From Flavobacteriales bacterium (GTDB lineage Bacteria > Bacteroidota > Bacteroidia > Flavobacteriales_F > PHOS-HE28), in assembly GCA_026129465.1 (NCBI GenBank), contig JAHCIA010000001.1:3734001-3798000 (forward strand): a stretch of 64,000 bases of DNA, written 5' to 3'. The position numbers were made by a program, and so were the translations under genes. The stretch's first letter is position 1. Each line of letters starts with the position of its first letter. The notes below the pieces were generated by a model, which saw only the letters and a program-made list of their open reading frames with translations, was not told the DNA's origin and made no database searches. Below, in pieces: positions 27,237-34,457 of the stretch.

Positions 27237-29711
27237 TCAGGGCCTCATCTTCACGATGCGGGCACTGGCCTGGCGACCGTCCACGACCAAGCGGGCCAGC
27301 AGAACGCCCGGCGACAAGTGCCCCAGGTCCAGGGTCACCCGGTTCATGCCTGGATGCAGCGCATGACCCATTTCCGCCACCACCCGGCCCTGGCTGTCGT
27401 GCACCGCGATATCCGCCCGGGTATGGCGCCGCGCCACAATGCCCAATTCCACCTGTTCGGTGAAAGGGTTGGGGAAGGCCATGAGTTCTTCGCCCGGCCG
27501 GCGGAAGTAGGCGGTGATCTTGCCTGGCAGGGTGGGGTCGTACCGCAGGAAGGCACCTTCCGACAGGTCCTCATCCACCGCATCATGCTGCCAGTGGTCG
27601 AATACGAAACCGGGCGCCGCCTCGGCCCACAGGTCGATCGGATTGTCGCTGAAGTAGACACCCTCGAACGGCATCTCAGGCGCAATGGTGTTGATGCGCA
27701 CTTCACCGGCGCCGGGCGGAAAGACCTCCCAGCGGAGCGCGGTGGTGGAAGGCAGTTCGAAACGGTCCAGCACATGGTCGCGCACATAGTCCTGCCGCGT
27801 CCGGGCGAACAGGGGCAGGATGCCTTCGGCGTGCTGTCTCCAAAGGTTGATGTCCACGTCCCACCGTAGGAAATGGTGCGGCATGTCAGGCCCGATGGTG
27901 GCGCGGATACCCGCCATGGTCTCCTGCATGGAACCCGGGGAGAAGGTGGTGTTCATCAGGTCGGCCAGCCGGTTGATGAAGGTGCGCCGGAATTCGTGGT
28001 TGGCCAGCAGGGCCCGGAAGATCTCGCTGTGGGTCCAGCCTTCGCGGTGTTCCAGCACCCACCAGAACATGTCCACCTCCATGGGGATCCACTCCGCCAG
28101 GTACATGGTGGCATCCAGGTCGTGCAACAGATAGCGCCACTTGCCCTCCACCGCCGAGGGCTTCCAGTAGCGCACGTTGTTGGCCGGCCAGTCCACATTG
28201 CCGGCGAAGATCTCCGTGGCGAAGTAGTCCTTGTAGCTGGGAATGTCGAGTTGTTCTTCCAGAGCGGCCCAGTGCACCGGGTCGTTCAGGTCGTGCTGCA
28301 GTATGAACTCCTTCAATTGGAGGAAGGGCATGGTATCCCCGATGATCGGCGTGTTCTCGTCCTCCATCATCAAGATACGATCGCGGTCCACATCGTAGTG
28401 TTGGGCCAGGTAGTGCGCGCTCAAGCGTTCGCGCAGGTTCATCACGCCCCAGTAGGCACCATTGACGAAGACCTGCACGGGGCGGTAGGCGATCGCGTCG
28501 ATGTCCAGCTTGTCGCGCATGACCTGCCGATGCCAGTAAGCGTCCCGGAAATGCGCCCTGGAAAAATCGTTGCTGGCGTTGCGCAACACCAGGTGTTTGT
28601 AGTCCATGTTGGCGCCGCGCTCCGGAAAGAAGGGGTTTCGCAGACGCGCGTCGCCATAGCGCCCTCTGGCGGTGAGGCGGAAGGGTCGCTGTGGCTTGGT
28701 GCGGGCCTGCGTGCCGCCGTGCATGCGCAGATCCACCTTCTGCGACAGCCCCAGGTGGCCGTTCTCGTCGAAGAACTCCACATGCACGGGGATGTGCCGG
28801 TTGCTCCAGAAGTTGGCGCCCCAGTAGGGGAACTCGGGGTCGGCGAAAGGGCCGGTGTCGTAGATCCCCAAGGTGTCGTGGAACAGGCTGTCCGGGTGGG
28901 TGGTGATGGATAAGGTGGGCAGTCGTCTGTGGGCGTTGACCAGGTAGGTGCCCGTGAAGACCTCACTGGGCACAAGTCCGGGGGCGATGGCGATGGCCTT
29001 CACCACGGTGTTGCTTTCCAGCGAGATGGCCGAATGGTACAGGGAAGACCCTGTATTCGGGTCCGTGTTGTCCAAGGTGTAGTGGATGGCATGGCCTTGT
29101 TCGGCCATCAACACCATGGTTTCGCCTGGTTGCCGAAAACCGGGCAGCGGATCCGGCCAGGGCATCGCAGCATATCCCGCATAGGCCGTGGTGGTATTGG
29201 GGCCGCCCGGGGTGGGGTCCATGAAGATGGCCGTACCCTGTTCATGGCGGCCGAAGGAATGATCGGCCCGAAGCGTGGGAACGTCCAGGCTGGATACGCT
29301 TACCAGCGAGGCATCGGACAGGAAGACCGATTCGCCTTCACCAGAGATGCCAAAAGGGAAGTACATCGGCCCGTCGGCAGGTTCGCCTTGCATGAAGACC
29401 ACGTATTCCCCGGGACCAAGCTCCAGGGCTGGCAATGGCCACATTCCCGGCTGCATGATCCTGTCGCTCAGGTGGTATTGGCCAAGGTCAACCGCTGTGC
29501 CGCCCGCATTGAACAACTCGATCCAGTCCGGATGGCGTCCAGCCGCATCCTCCAGCACAGTGCTGTTCCGGGAACAGACCTCATTGATCACCAGCTGTGC
29601 CTGGGCGCTGTGGAGACAGAGCAACCACAATGGGGCGGTCCACCACGAAGGGCGCCCGGTACGGGGCGGGGACCCGATCCATGTTCCTGGCTCGATCATG
29701 TCGCCGATCAT
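27237..29711 (-). CDS. CotH kinase family protein with lamin-tail domain and T9SS sorting domain
   Basis: Begun at ATG 29711 (other in-frame ATGs at 29729 and 29699), about 824 residues. After a signal segment ending LHSAQAQ comes a lamin-tail domain (about 40-150: LVINEVCSRNS, DWIELFNAGGTAVDLGQYHLSD, LGPGEYVVFM). Next is a chitobiase/FN3-like strand region (IHYTLDNTDPNTG). The CotH domain (about 290-560) has LRMHGGTQARTKPQRPFRL, VNGAYWGVMNLRERL and the acidic motif in LLHDLDATMY, corresponding to the metal-binding Asp pair of the atypical kinase fold. The T9SS sorting domain closes the protein (FPNPFTEQVEL ... ARIVKMRP). CotH phosphorylates spore-coat proteins in Bacillus; what an extracellular Bacteroidota version modifies is unknown. 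Confidence 0.9.
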   Translation of the reverse strand: MIGDMIEPGTWIGSPPRTGRPSWWTAPLWLLCLHSAQAQLVINEVCSRNSTVLEDAAGRHPDWIELFNAGGTAVDLGQYHLSDRIMQPGMWPLPALELGPGEYVVFMQGEPADGPMYFPFGISGEGESVFLSDASLVSVSSLDVPTLRADHSFGRHEQGTAIFMDPTPGGPNTTTAYAGYAAMPWPDPLPGFRQPGETMVLMAEQGHAIHYTLDNTDPNTGSSLYHSAISLESNTVVKAIAIAPGLVPSEVFTGTYLVNAHRRLPTLSITTHPDSLFHDTLGIYDTGPFADPEFPYWGANFWSNRHIPVHVEFFDENGHLGLSQKVDLRMHGGTQARTKPQRPFRLTARGRYGDARLRNPFFPERGANMDYKHLVLRNASNDFSRAHFRDAYWHRQVMRDKLDIDAIAYRPVQVFVNGAYWGVMNLRERLSAHYLAQHYDVDRDRILMMEDENTPIIGDTMPFLQLKEFILQHDLNDPVHWAALEEQLDIPSYKDYFATEIFAGNVDWPANNVRYWKPSAVEGKWRYLLHDLDATMYLAEWIPMEVDMFWWVLEHREGWTHSEIFRALLANHEFRRTFINRLADLMNTTFSPGSMQETMAGIRATIGPDMPHHFLRWDVDINLWRQHAEGILPLFARTRQDYVRDHVLDRFELPSTTALRWEVFPPGAGEVRINTIAPEMPFEGVYFSDNPIDLWAEAAPGFVFDHWQHDAVDEDLSEGAFLRYDPTLPGKITAYFRRPGEELMAFPNPFTEQVELGIVARRHTRADIAVHDSQGRVVAEMGHALHPGMNRVTLDLGHLSPGVLLARLVVDGRQASARIVKMRP

Positions 29712-29755
29712 GGGGCTTGATGGACCCATTCCCCTGTGTCCCAAGGGCTGGGGCG

Positions 29756-29763
29756 GGAAGGTA
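29756..29763 (-). promoter_or_regulatory. Possible -7 box of the CotH gene
   Basis: TACCTTCC on the minus strand, resembling the TACCTTTGC/TACCTTCGC boxes found before other genes here, lies 26 bp before the ATG at 29729 and 44 bp before 29711. Weak on its own. Confidence 0.25.
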
Positions 29764-29869
29764 CGGAGGGGGCCGCGCGGTGGCCCCGGGCACGGTCAGC
29801 CGTCCAAGCTTCCCTTGCTGTCAGCCTGTCGCGGATGAACGACCGGCATGGATCATGCGTTCTCGGACC

Positions 29870-30340
29870 ATGATGAAGCGAGATACGATAGTTGAGCGGA
29901 CACTGCTGATCGACGCGGGACCTGCGACGATCTGGAAAGCGTTGACCGATCCCCAGGTCACCAAATTGTACTTGGAAGGCTGGCAGGCCAGGAGCACATG
30001 GAAGGTCGGTGCGCCCCTGTTGTGGTTCGAGAACGTGGAGGGAACGGAACATCTGCGCGCCCAAGGCACCGTGATGGCCATGATCCCGGGACGGCGCTTG
30101 CGCTACACGCGGCTGCTGACCGACGGCAAACTGCCGGATGTGCCTGCGAGCTACACCACGGTGGATATCGTGCTGGATGAGGAACGCGACGGACGTACAC
30201 GCGTGCAGCTCTGGCATGGCGACTTCGCCGGTTTGCCCCACGATGTGCGCAGGGCGCGGGCGGCGGGGCGGGTCTGGGTGGAATCGCTGGTGGGCCTGAA
30301 GCGGGTGACCGAGGAGATGCAGACGCAAAAAGCGGCCTGA
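29870..30340 (+). CDS. SRPBCC (START/Bet v1-like, AHSA1-type) domain protein
   Basis: A 156-residue cytoplasmic protein. The family pattern is clear: ERTLLIDAGPATIWKALTDP at the start, then KVGAPLLWF, GTVMAMIPGRRLRYT and a C-terminal helix (VWVESLVGLKRVTEEM). Such proteins have a helix-grip fold with a hydrophobic cavity that binds small ligands or acts as an Aha1-like domain; the ligand is not predictable. Two adjacent ATGs occur at 29870 and 29873. The gene is a single transcription unit between the divergent CotH gene and the convergent Smr gene. Confidence 0.82.
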   Translation: MMKRDTIVERTLLIDAGPATIWKALTDPQVTKLYLEGWQARSTWKVGAPLLWFENVEGTEHLRAQGTVMAMIPGRRLRYTRLLTDGKLPDVPASYTTVDIVLDEERDGRTRVQLWHGDFAGLPHDVRRARAAGRVWVESLVGLKRVTEEMQTQKAA

Positions 30341-30373
30341 TGCGGTCGCGGGCGTGGCGGGGTAGCGTGGCGA

Positions 30374-30628
30374 TCAGTGCCTGAACCGCACGAACAAGCG
30401 TCCGAAATTGTCACGGTCCTTGTCGACCCGGTGATAGCGCCGCTTCACTTCCGGCAGCTGCAGGAAGCGCAACACCTTCTTCTTCAATTGGCCACTCCCC
30501 TTGCCGGGGATGATCTCCAGCAGGTCGATCCCGCGCTCCTCACAATGGTCCATGGCTTCCCGCAAGGCCCGATCCAGCTCGTGGCCGCTGTTGTAGATCT
30601 CGTGCAGGTCCAGCTTGTGCTTGCTCAT
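30374..30628 (-). CDS. Smr domain protein (MutS2 C-terminal-like), stand-alone
   Basis: An 84-residue protein that is essentially only an Smr domain: LDLHEIYNSGHELDRAL, the family loop LEIIPGKGSGQLKKKV and the final RVDKDRDNFGRLFVRF. Smr domains bind or nick branched DNA or RNA; stand-alone versions are common in Bacteroidota and their substrates are mostly unknown. It is the last gene of a compact minus-strand unit and begins 3 bp after the GNAT stop. Confidence 0.9.
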   Translation of the reverse strand: MSKHKLDLHEIYNSGHELDRALREAMDHCEERGIDLLEIIPGKGSGQLKKKVLRFLQLPEVKRRYHRVDKDRDNFGRLFVRFRH

Positions 30629-30631
30629 GGT

Positions 30632-30916
30632 TCAGGCGCGCACATCGGCCAGTTCCGCCGCGTTCCGGTCGAACACGCTCCTGGCGAACGGGCATAGTGG
30701 AATGATCTTCAGGCCATGGGCGCGGGCATATTCCACCGCCGCCATCACCAGTTTCCTGCCCACGCCCTGGCCTTCCGACCCCGGATAGCCCTCGGTATGG
30801 TCGATGATGATCTTGTCCGTGCCGGCCACGGAATAGGTCGTTTCCCCCAGTACCTGCTCGCCTTCCTTCATCAGGAATCGTCCTTTGGTGGGGCCGGTCT
30901 GGTGCTCGATGGTCAT
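30632..30916 (-). CDS. Small GNAT-fold N-acetyltransferase (YjdJ type)
   Basis: The ATG at 30916 gives 94 residues, the typical length for the short acetyltransferase family (Acetyltransf_CG). The acetyl-CoA-binding signature appears as GSEGQGVGRKLVMAAVEYAR, followed by the usual IIPLCPFARSVFDRNAA near the end. A cytoplasmic enzyme of unknown substrate. Its ATG overlaps the TGA of the upstream ABM gene by 4 nt (ATGA), so translation is coupled. Confidence 0.88.
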   Translation of the reverse strand: MTIEHQTGPTKGRFLMKEGEQVLGETTYSVAGTDKIIIDHTEGYPGSEGQGVGRKLVMAAVEYARAHGLKIIPLCPFARSVFDRNAAELADVRA

Positions 30917-31224
30917 GTTGATGCGCGTTGCCAAAGGTCCTGGACGACCTCCAATTCGTACCTGGTCCGGATTTCCTCGCAAGCATCGCGCATGGTGGAG
31001 CGCGCGGCGGCCAATGCCGGCGTGTCAGGCGGTCCGGGAGCCTCCCAGTGCTGGCGGTCGGGCCATAGGGCGATGGCCACAAAGGTGCCGTCCTGGTCCC
31101 GGTGCAGGCGGCTGCCCAGGCTGCCGCGCGTGCGCTTGTAGTGCTCAGTGATGTGGGCCCAGCTCTGCTGGAACGCCTCCTCCTGGCCGCCCTTCACACG
31201 AAAGGTGTAGATGACGGTGAACAT
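30913..31224 (-). CDS. Antibiotic biosynthesis monooxygenase (ABM)-like protein
   Basis: The ATG at 31224 gives 103 residues starting MFTVIYTFRVKGGQEEAFQQSW, the usual first strand and helix of a dimeric ferredoxin-like ABM domain, followed by GSLGSRLHRDQDGTFVAIALW as the paired strands. Members include heme-degrading and quinol monooxygenases as well as many proteins of unknown role; no residue here distinguishes between them. It overlaps the GNAT gene by 4 nt and follows the DUF523 gene by 14 bp. Confidence 0.72.
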   Translation of the reverse strand: MFTVIYTFRVKGGQEEAFQQSWAHITEHYKRTRGSLGSRLHRDQDGTFVAIALWPDRQHWEAPGPPDTPALAAARSTMRDACEEIRTRYELEVVQDLWQRAST

Positions 31225-31238
31225 GCGATCGCTTGCGC

Positions 31239-31874
31239 TCACCCTGCGAAGTGGTTCTGGTACCACGCCTTCTCCCAGTGGTCGCATTCATCGGTGAGCA
31301 AATGTGTTCCGTCCAGCAGGTCGCGCAGCATCCTTAGCGAACGGTCGTCGCGTTGCGAGATCACCGGAATGCCTGCTCGGATCAATGCGGCGGCCGCCAC
31401 GCCCGGACCACGTTGGTAGACCTTGGTCTCCAAGAAGCGCGAACCGAGGTAGGTCACCGTGCTGCCACACGCGCCACTCATATCCATCAGGATCGCCAGC
31501 TCCACGCCTTCGCGCAGGGCCAGGTCGCGCATGGCAAACGCTCCGCCGATCATGCCTTCCGTCCAGTCGGAACCATCCTCTGCACATGAGCGCGCCAGGC
31601 CATCGAGCACATCGAAGCCGTTGCCACCATGGCTGTCAGGCGTCATGCGCGGTGTGCCGAAGGAGTGGTCCTCAGGGCAGAACCGCACCAGCCGCACTTC
31701 GGGCCGCACCAGCCAATTGCGCAAAGACGCGTGGTCGCCGTTGGTGCCGCCGTCCACACCACAGTGGATGCCACCGAGGCAGGCGCTGAGCATCACCACC
31801 AAGGGCTTCTCCGTGGTGGGCCTGGGTCGCTGATAGAATGCGTCCGGTGGGAAGTGCGTGGGCCTTGGGACCAT
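31239..31874 (-). CDS. DUF523 family protein (TudS-like Fe-S thiouracil desulfidase family)
   Basis: The ATG at 31874 gives 211 residues. The family pattern is visible: SACLGGIHCGVDG (Cys32, Cys38), FCPEDHSFGTPR (Cys66), a middle helix (MRDLALREGVELAIL) followed by the SGACGS loop, and GPGVAAAALIRAGIPVISQ at the end. In characterised members three cysteines hold a 4Fe cluster used to remove sulfur from thiouracil; Cys32, Cys38 and Cys66 are candidates. The chain is longer than the usual 150-160 residues, partly because of an insertion between FCPE and the helix. It is in a compact unit with the ABM, GNAT and Smr genes. Confidence 0.78.
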   Translation of the reverse strand: MVPRPTHFPPDAFYQRPRPTTEKPLVVMLSACLGGIHCGVDGGTNGDHASLRNWLVRPEVRLVRFCPEDHSFGTPRMTPDSHGGNGFDVLDGLARSCAEDGSDWTEGMIGGAFAMRDLALREGVELAILMDMSGACGSTVTYLGSRFLETKVYQRGPGVAAAALIRAGIPVISQRDDRSLRMLRDLLDGTHLLTDECDHWEKAWYQNHFAG

Positions 31875-31900
31875 CTGCGCCACGATCGCTGTTCGGCCTG

Positions 31901-32317
31901 CTATTTCGCCGGCAGCGGACTGCCCACAGGAACGGCGCAGTCGTGGCCGGGCTCGCCATGCGGTGGATTGATGCCTGGCGATGTGCCTCCCGATCCGGAT
32001 GAGGGCTGGATGGTGGTTTGCGGCATGGTGATCGTCTGCGAGCTGGGCATCTGGTCCACCGGCCCGGCCGCGGGCGTAGTGCCGGAAAGTGAAGCGCCCA
32101 CCGGGATCTCGCAACGGTGACCGGGTTCGCCATGGGGCGGGTTGGGGTCGGAAACCGCACCGGTCGAAGCGGTGGGCCGGTTGGTCAGCGTCGGCGGCAG
32201 GGCGTTGATGGGCGCGGCGTTGCGGTTGGCCGCGCCAGTGTCGTTGGTCTCTGGTGTTTCCGAGCAGGCCGCTAGCAGGGCCACCAAGACAAGGCTGGAA
32301 AGAGGAATGCGTCGCAT
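31901..32317 (-). CDS. Lipoprotein with duplicated NPPHGEPGHxC motif
   Basis: The ATG at 32317 gives 138 residues. The signal peptide ends in the lipobox LLAAC (Cys18), so the protein should be lipid-anchored in the periplasm or outer membrane. The rest is low-complexity, rich in P, T, S and G, apart from two nearly equal segments, NPPHGEPGHRCEIPVG and NPPHGEPGHDCAVPVG, the first in mid-protein and the second close to the C-terminus. I recall the same motif in other small Bacteroidota lipoproteins, with no known function. The His and Cys residues could bind metal or heme. It is the first gene of the unit that continues into DUF523 after 26 bp. Confidence 0.8.
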   Translation of the reverse strand: MRRIPLSSLVLVALLAACSETPETNDTGAANRNAAPINALPPTLTNRPTASTGAVSDPNPPHGEPGHRCEIPVGASLSGTTPAAGPVDQMPSSQTITMPQTTIQPSSGSGGTSPGINPPHGEPGHDCAVPVGSPLPAK

Positions 32318-32462
32318 GGGAGCTGGTGTGTCTGAGGGTGTTGGCGTTGGGAGCGCATGAAGGTAGGCATCGGCATGTCCAATGGTCCCGGATACTGCGG
32401 AGGTAAGGGAGATCATCATTCCTCCAAGGGATACTCCAGCTATGCCGGGAGGGTACAGGCGG

Positions 32463-33773
32463 TCAAAGCTTCACCAGGTGCAGCTTCCCGATCGCCTCCA
32501 CCTGCTTCGCATTCACCTCCGCCTTCTTCGTGAAGGTCTTCCACCTCTTCACGCCGGCTTTCACCTCATCGATGATCGCCTCCGCCTTCTTGATGTTCAT
32601 GTCTTTCGCCACCGCCAGCAGATCGGCGCGCGTGATGTCCAGCCGCTTGCCGTTGATGCTCAACTGGTGCTGCTTCAACCACATGTTGCCGGGGTTGTAA
32701 GCGAAGGTCACGTCGTAGGCAGGGCTCAGGTGCCACTCGCCCTGCGGGTCCATCAAGAAGGAGATGTTCTTCGTGTGGTCGTCGTGGTTGCGGGCGATGG
32801 CGTTGAAGCACATCCGGCGGAACAGTTGCGCGGCGGCGGGGTAGGGCAGGCCCAGTTGGCGCATCACCCCGAAGGCCTGTTCGTAGCTGTAGGCCACGGG
32901 ATCGTTGTAGTCCATGTGCGCGACGCCGCAGAGCGTGGCCATGTGCAGCTTGTGCAGGTTGCCCTTGGCGTCGCGTACGCGGTCGAAACGCTGCGTGAGG
33001 AAGTGTGCGCGACCGTGCTCCTCCAAGAGCCGGCAGGGCATCATCTCCACGCCGCACGCCACAGCCATCAAGTGGTAGGCGTACTCGATCCGGCCGAAGC
33101 CGAGCGGATCCCGTAGGGCATCGGCGGTCACCCCATCGAACTTGATCAGGCAGTAGGTGAAACCCTCCAGCCCTTCCACCTGCCCGCTTCGCACCTCGCC
33201 TGTCTTCGCGTTGTACGCCACGATCGCCTTCGCCCGCGCGCCACCGGCCGAGGTGCCCACGCGGATGATGTCCAGCAGCGCCTCCTCCTTGCCCTTCGAC
33301 TTGCGCGTAGCGAATTGCTTGCGCGTGTCCAGCACCTGCCCGGCCATGTTCACCAGTTCCTCCACCTGTAGCGATTCGCCCGGTGCCTCCAGCTCGTGGT
33401 GCGCCGGCTCGAATTCCAGCGCGCCCATGCCGCGCACGCCGGTGTAGCACAGCCGCTCCACGGGGTTCGCCGTGCCCGGCTGACGGCCCTGCGTCATCAG
33501 CCAAGCGTTCATCAACTGATCGCCGAAGCGGTCGGGCAGACTGTCAGCCAACAGGCCCGGCAGCCCGCGGAAGGTTTCGTCGCGCAAATTGCCGAAGGCG
33601 AAGACATGCTCGCCACCGTTCGCCTCGCTCAACGGCATCATCAGGGGGGCTACCTCCAGCTTGCCGCGCGAGAACCGGCGGTCGTATTGGAACTCCGCGC
33701 GGTGCTCTTGCTCGTTCCACACCACCAGGCCCACGGGCTGGCCCCAGAGCTTCACCGTCGCGTGGGTTACCAT
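32463..33773 (-). CDS. hipA: HipA family serine/threonine kinase toxin
   Basis: A 436-residue full-length HipA. The N-terminal couple-HipA domain is at about 5-110 (GQPVGLVVWNEQEHRAEFQYD, DSLPDRFGDQLMNAWL). The C-terminal kinase domain carries the P-loop-like VGTSAGGARAKAIV, the catalytic segment NAIARNHDDHTKNISF (Asp and Asn in N..D..KN) and the metal Asp in LSPAYDVTF. HipA of E. coli phosphorylates GltX and causes growth arrest; the target here is not predictable. Its start overlaps the end of the upstream HTH antitoxin gene by 7 nt, the usual hipBA arrangement. All visible active-site residues are intact. Confidence 0.93.
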   Translation of the reverse strand: MVTHATVKLWGQPVGLVVWNEQEHRAEFQYDRRFSRGKLEVAPLMMPLSEANGGEHVFAFGNLRDETFRGLPGLLADSLPDRFGDQLMNAWLMTQGRQPGTANPVERLCYTGVRGMGALEFEPAHHELEAPGESLQVEELVNMAGQVLDTRKQFATRKSKGKEEALLDIIRVGTSAGGARAKAIVAYNAKTGEVRSGQVEGLEGFTYCLIKFDGVTADALRDPLGFGRIEYAYHLMAVACGVEMMPCRLLEEHGRAHFLTQRFDRVRDAKGNLHKLHMATLCGVAHMDYNDPVAYSYEQAFGVMRQLGLPYPAAAQLFRRMCFNAIARNHDDHTKNISFLMDPQGEWHLSPAYDVTFAYNPGNMWLKQHQLSINGKRLDITRADLLAVAKDMNIKKAEAIIDEVKAGVKRWKTFTKKAEVNAKQVEAIGKLHLVKL

Positions 33774-34132
33774 GTGCTCTTGGGTTTGGGCGGCAGCACA
33801 TCGGGCTTCTTGCGACCCGCGCGTTTGCGCTGCTGCTTCAGGTACTTCTCCTGCGCCTCCACCAGCATGTAGGGCGTGGGCTGCGGCTCCTGGTGGAAGG
33901 CATCCAGCAGCTCCAGGCGGTCCATGGCGCGCAGCACCTGCACAAGGGTTTGCAGCGTGGCGGCGCGACCGGCTTCCAGCTTCACCACGGTGGTGCGGTC
34001 CAGGCCCGCGCGCTGGGCCACCTCGGCCTGGCTCTGGTTGCGCTCCAGCCGCATGCGCCGCAGCTCCTTGCCCAGTTGCACCACGACAGAGGCATCCTTC
34101 AGGCCCTTCCAGTTGATGTTGCTTTCAGCCAT
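33767..34132 (-). CDS. hipB: HipB-like helix-turn-helix antitoxin/transcriptional regulator
   Basis: A 121-residue protein with an XRE-type HTH at about 17-72 (LGKELRRMRLERNQSQAEVAQRAGLDRTTVVKLEAGRAATLQTLVQVLRAM), here quoted only to mark helices 1-5; recognition helix around RTTVVKLE. A basic tail rich in K and R ends the protein (RKRAGRKKPDV). HipB proteins bind both operator DNA and HipA. TATACTTG about 40 bp upstream on the minus strand may be its promoter box. No clear palindromic operator was found by eye. Confidence 0.9.
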   Translation of the reverse strand: MAESNINWKGLKDASVVVQLGKELRRMRLERNQSQAEVAQRAGLDRTTVVKLEAGRAATLQTLVQVLRAMDRLELLDAFHQEPQPTPYMLVEAQEKYLKQQRKRAGRKKPDVLPPKPKSTW

Positions 34133-34457
34133 CGTAAATGGTGTTTCAGTTCAATAACGAAGCTTTCACGCCACAAGTATACGCATTCCCCAACAACGCG
34201 TTACATCACAACGATGCCCCAGAGCATCATACTATGAACAAATGGCAAACAATGATGCGTTCGAGCAACTGGTAGAACGTGTCAGCCCGAGCGAAGTCGA
34301 GGGATGGGCGTTCCGGCTCGAAGACTCGCCGTCGGGCCATCCGCTCCAAGTCCTCGCCGTTGCTTCGTCGTTCCTCCTCGCAATGCGGCTCCGGGCTTTC
34401 CGCTGCTGTCCCTAACGCGAAATGCGGATCACAGGCATGAGCCACACTATTCGGGCA
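34133..34457. other. Intergenic stretch with repeat-like sequence
   Basis: 325 bp between the ATPase stop (34458) and the HipB start (34132), both minus strand. The HipB-proximal third is AT-rich and should hold the hipBA promoter. The middle (about 34280-34400) contains GTCAGCCCGAGCGAAGTCGA, a sequence type that recurs between genes in many unrelated bacterial genomes, followed by a GC-rich segment. Short open frames here lack start-site or composition support. I see no RNA gene. Confidence 0.5.

Noticed and set aside
27049-27869. Plus-strand open frames overlapping the end of the CotH gene and its downstream gap
   Set aside because: They overlap the well-supported T9SS sorting domain of the CotH gene and show no protein-like sequence.
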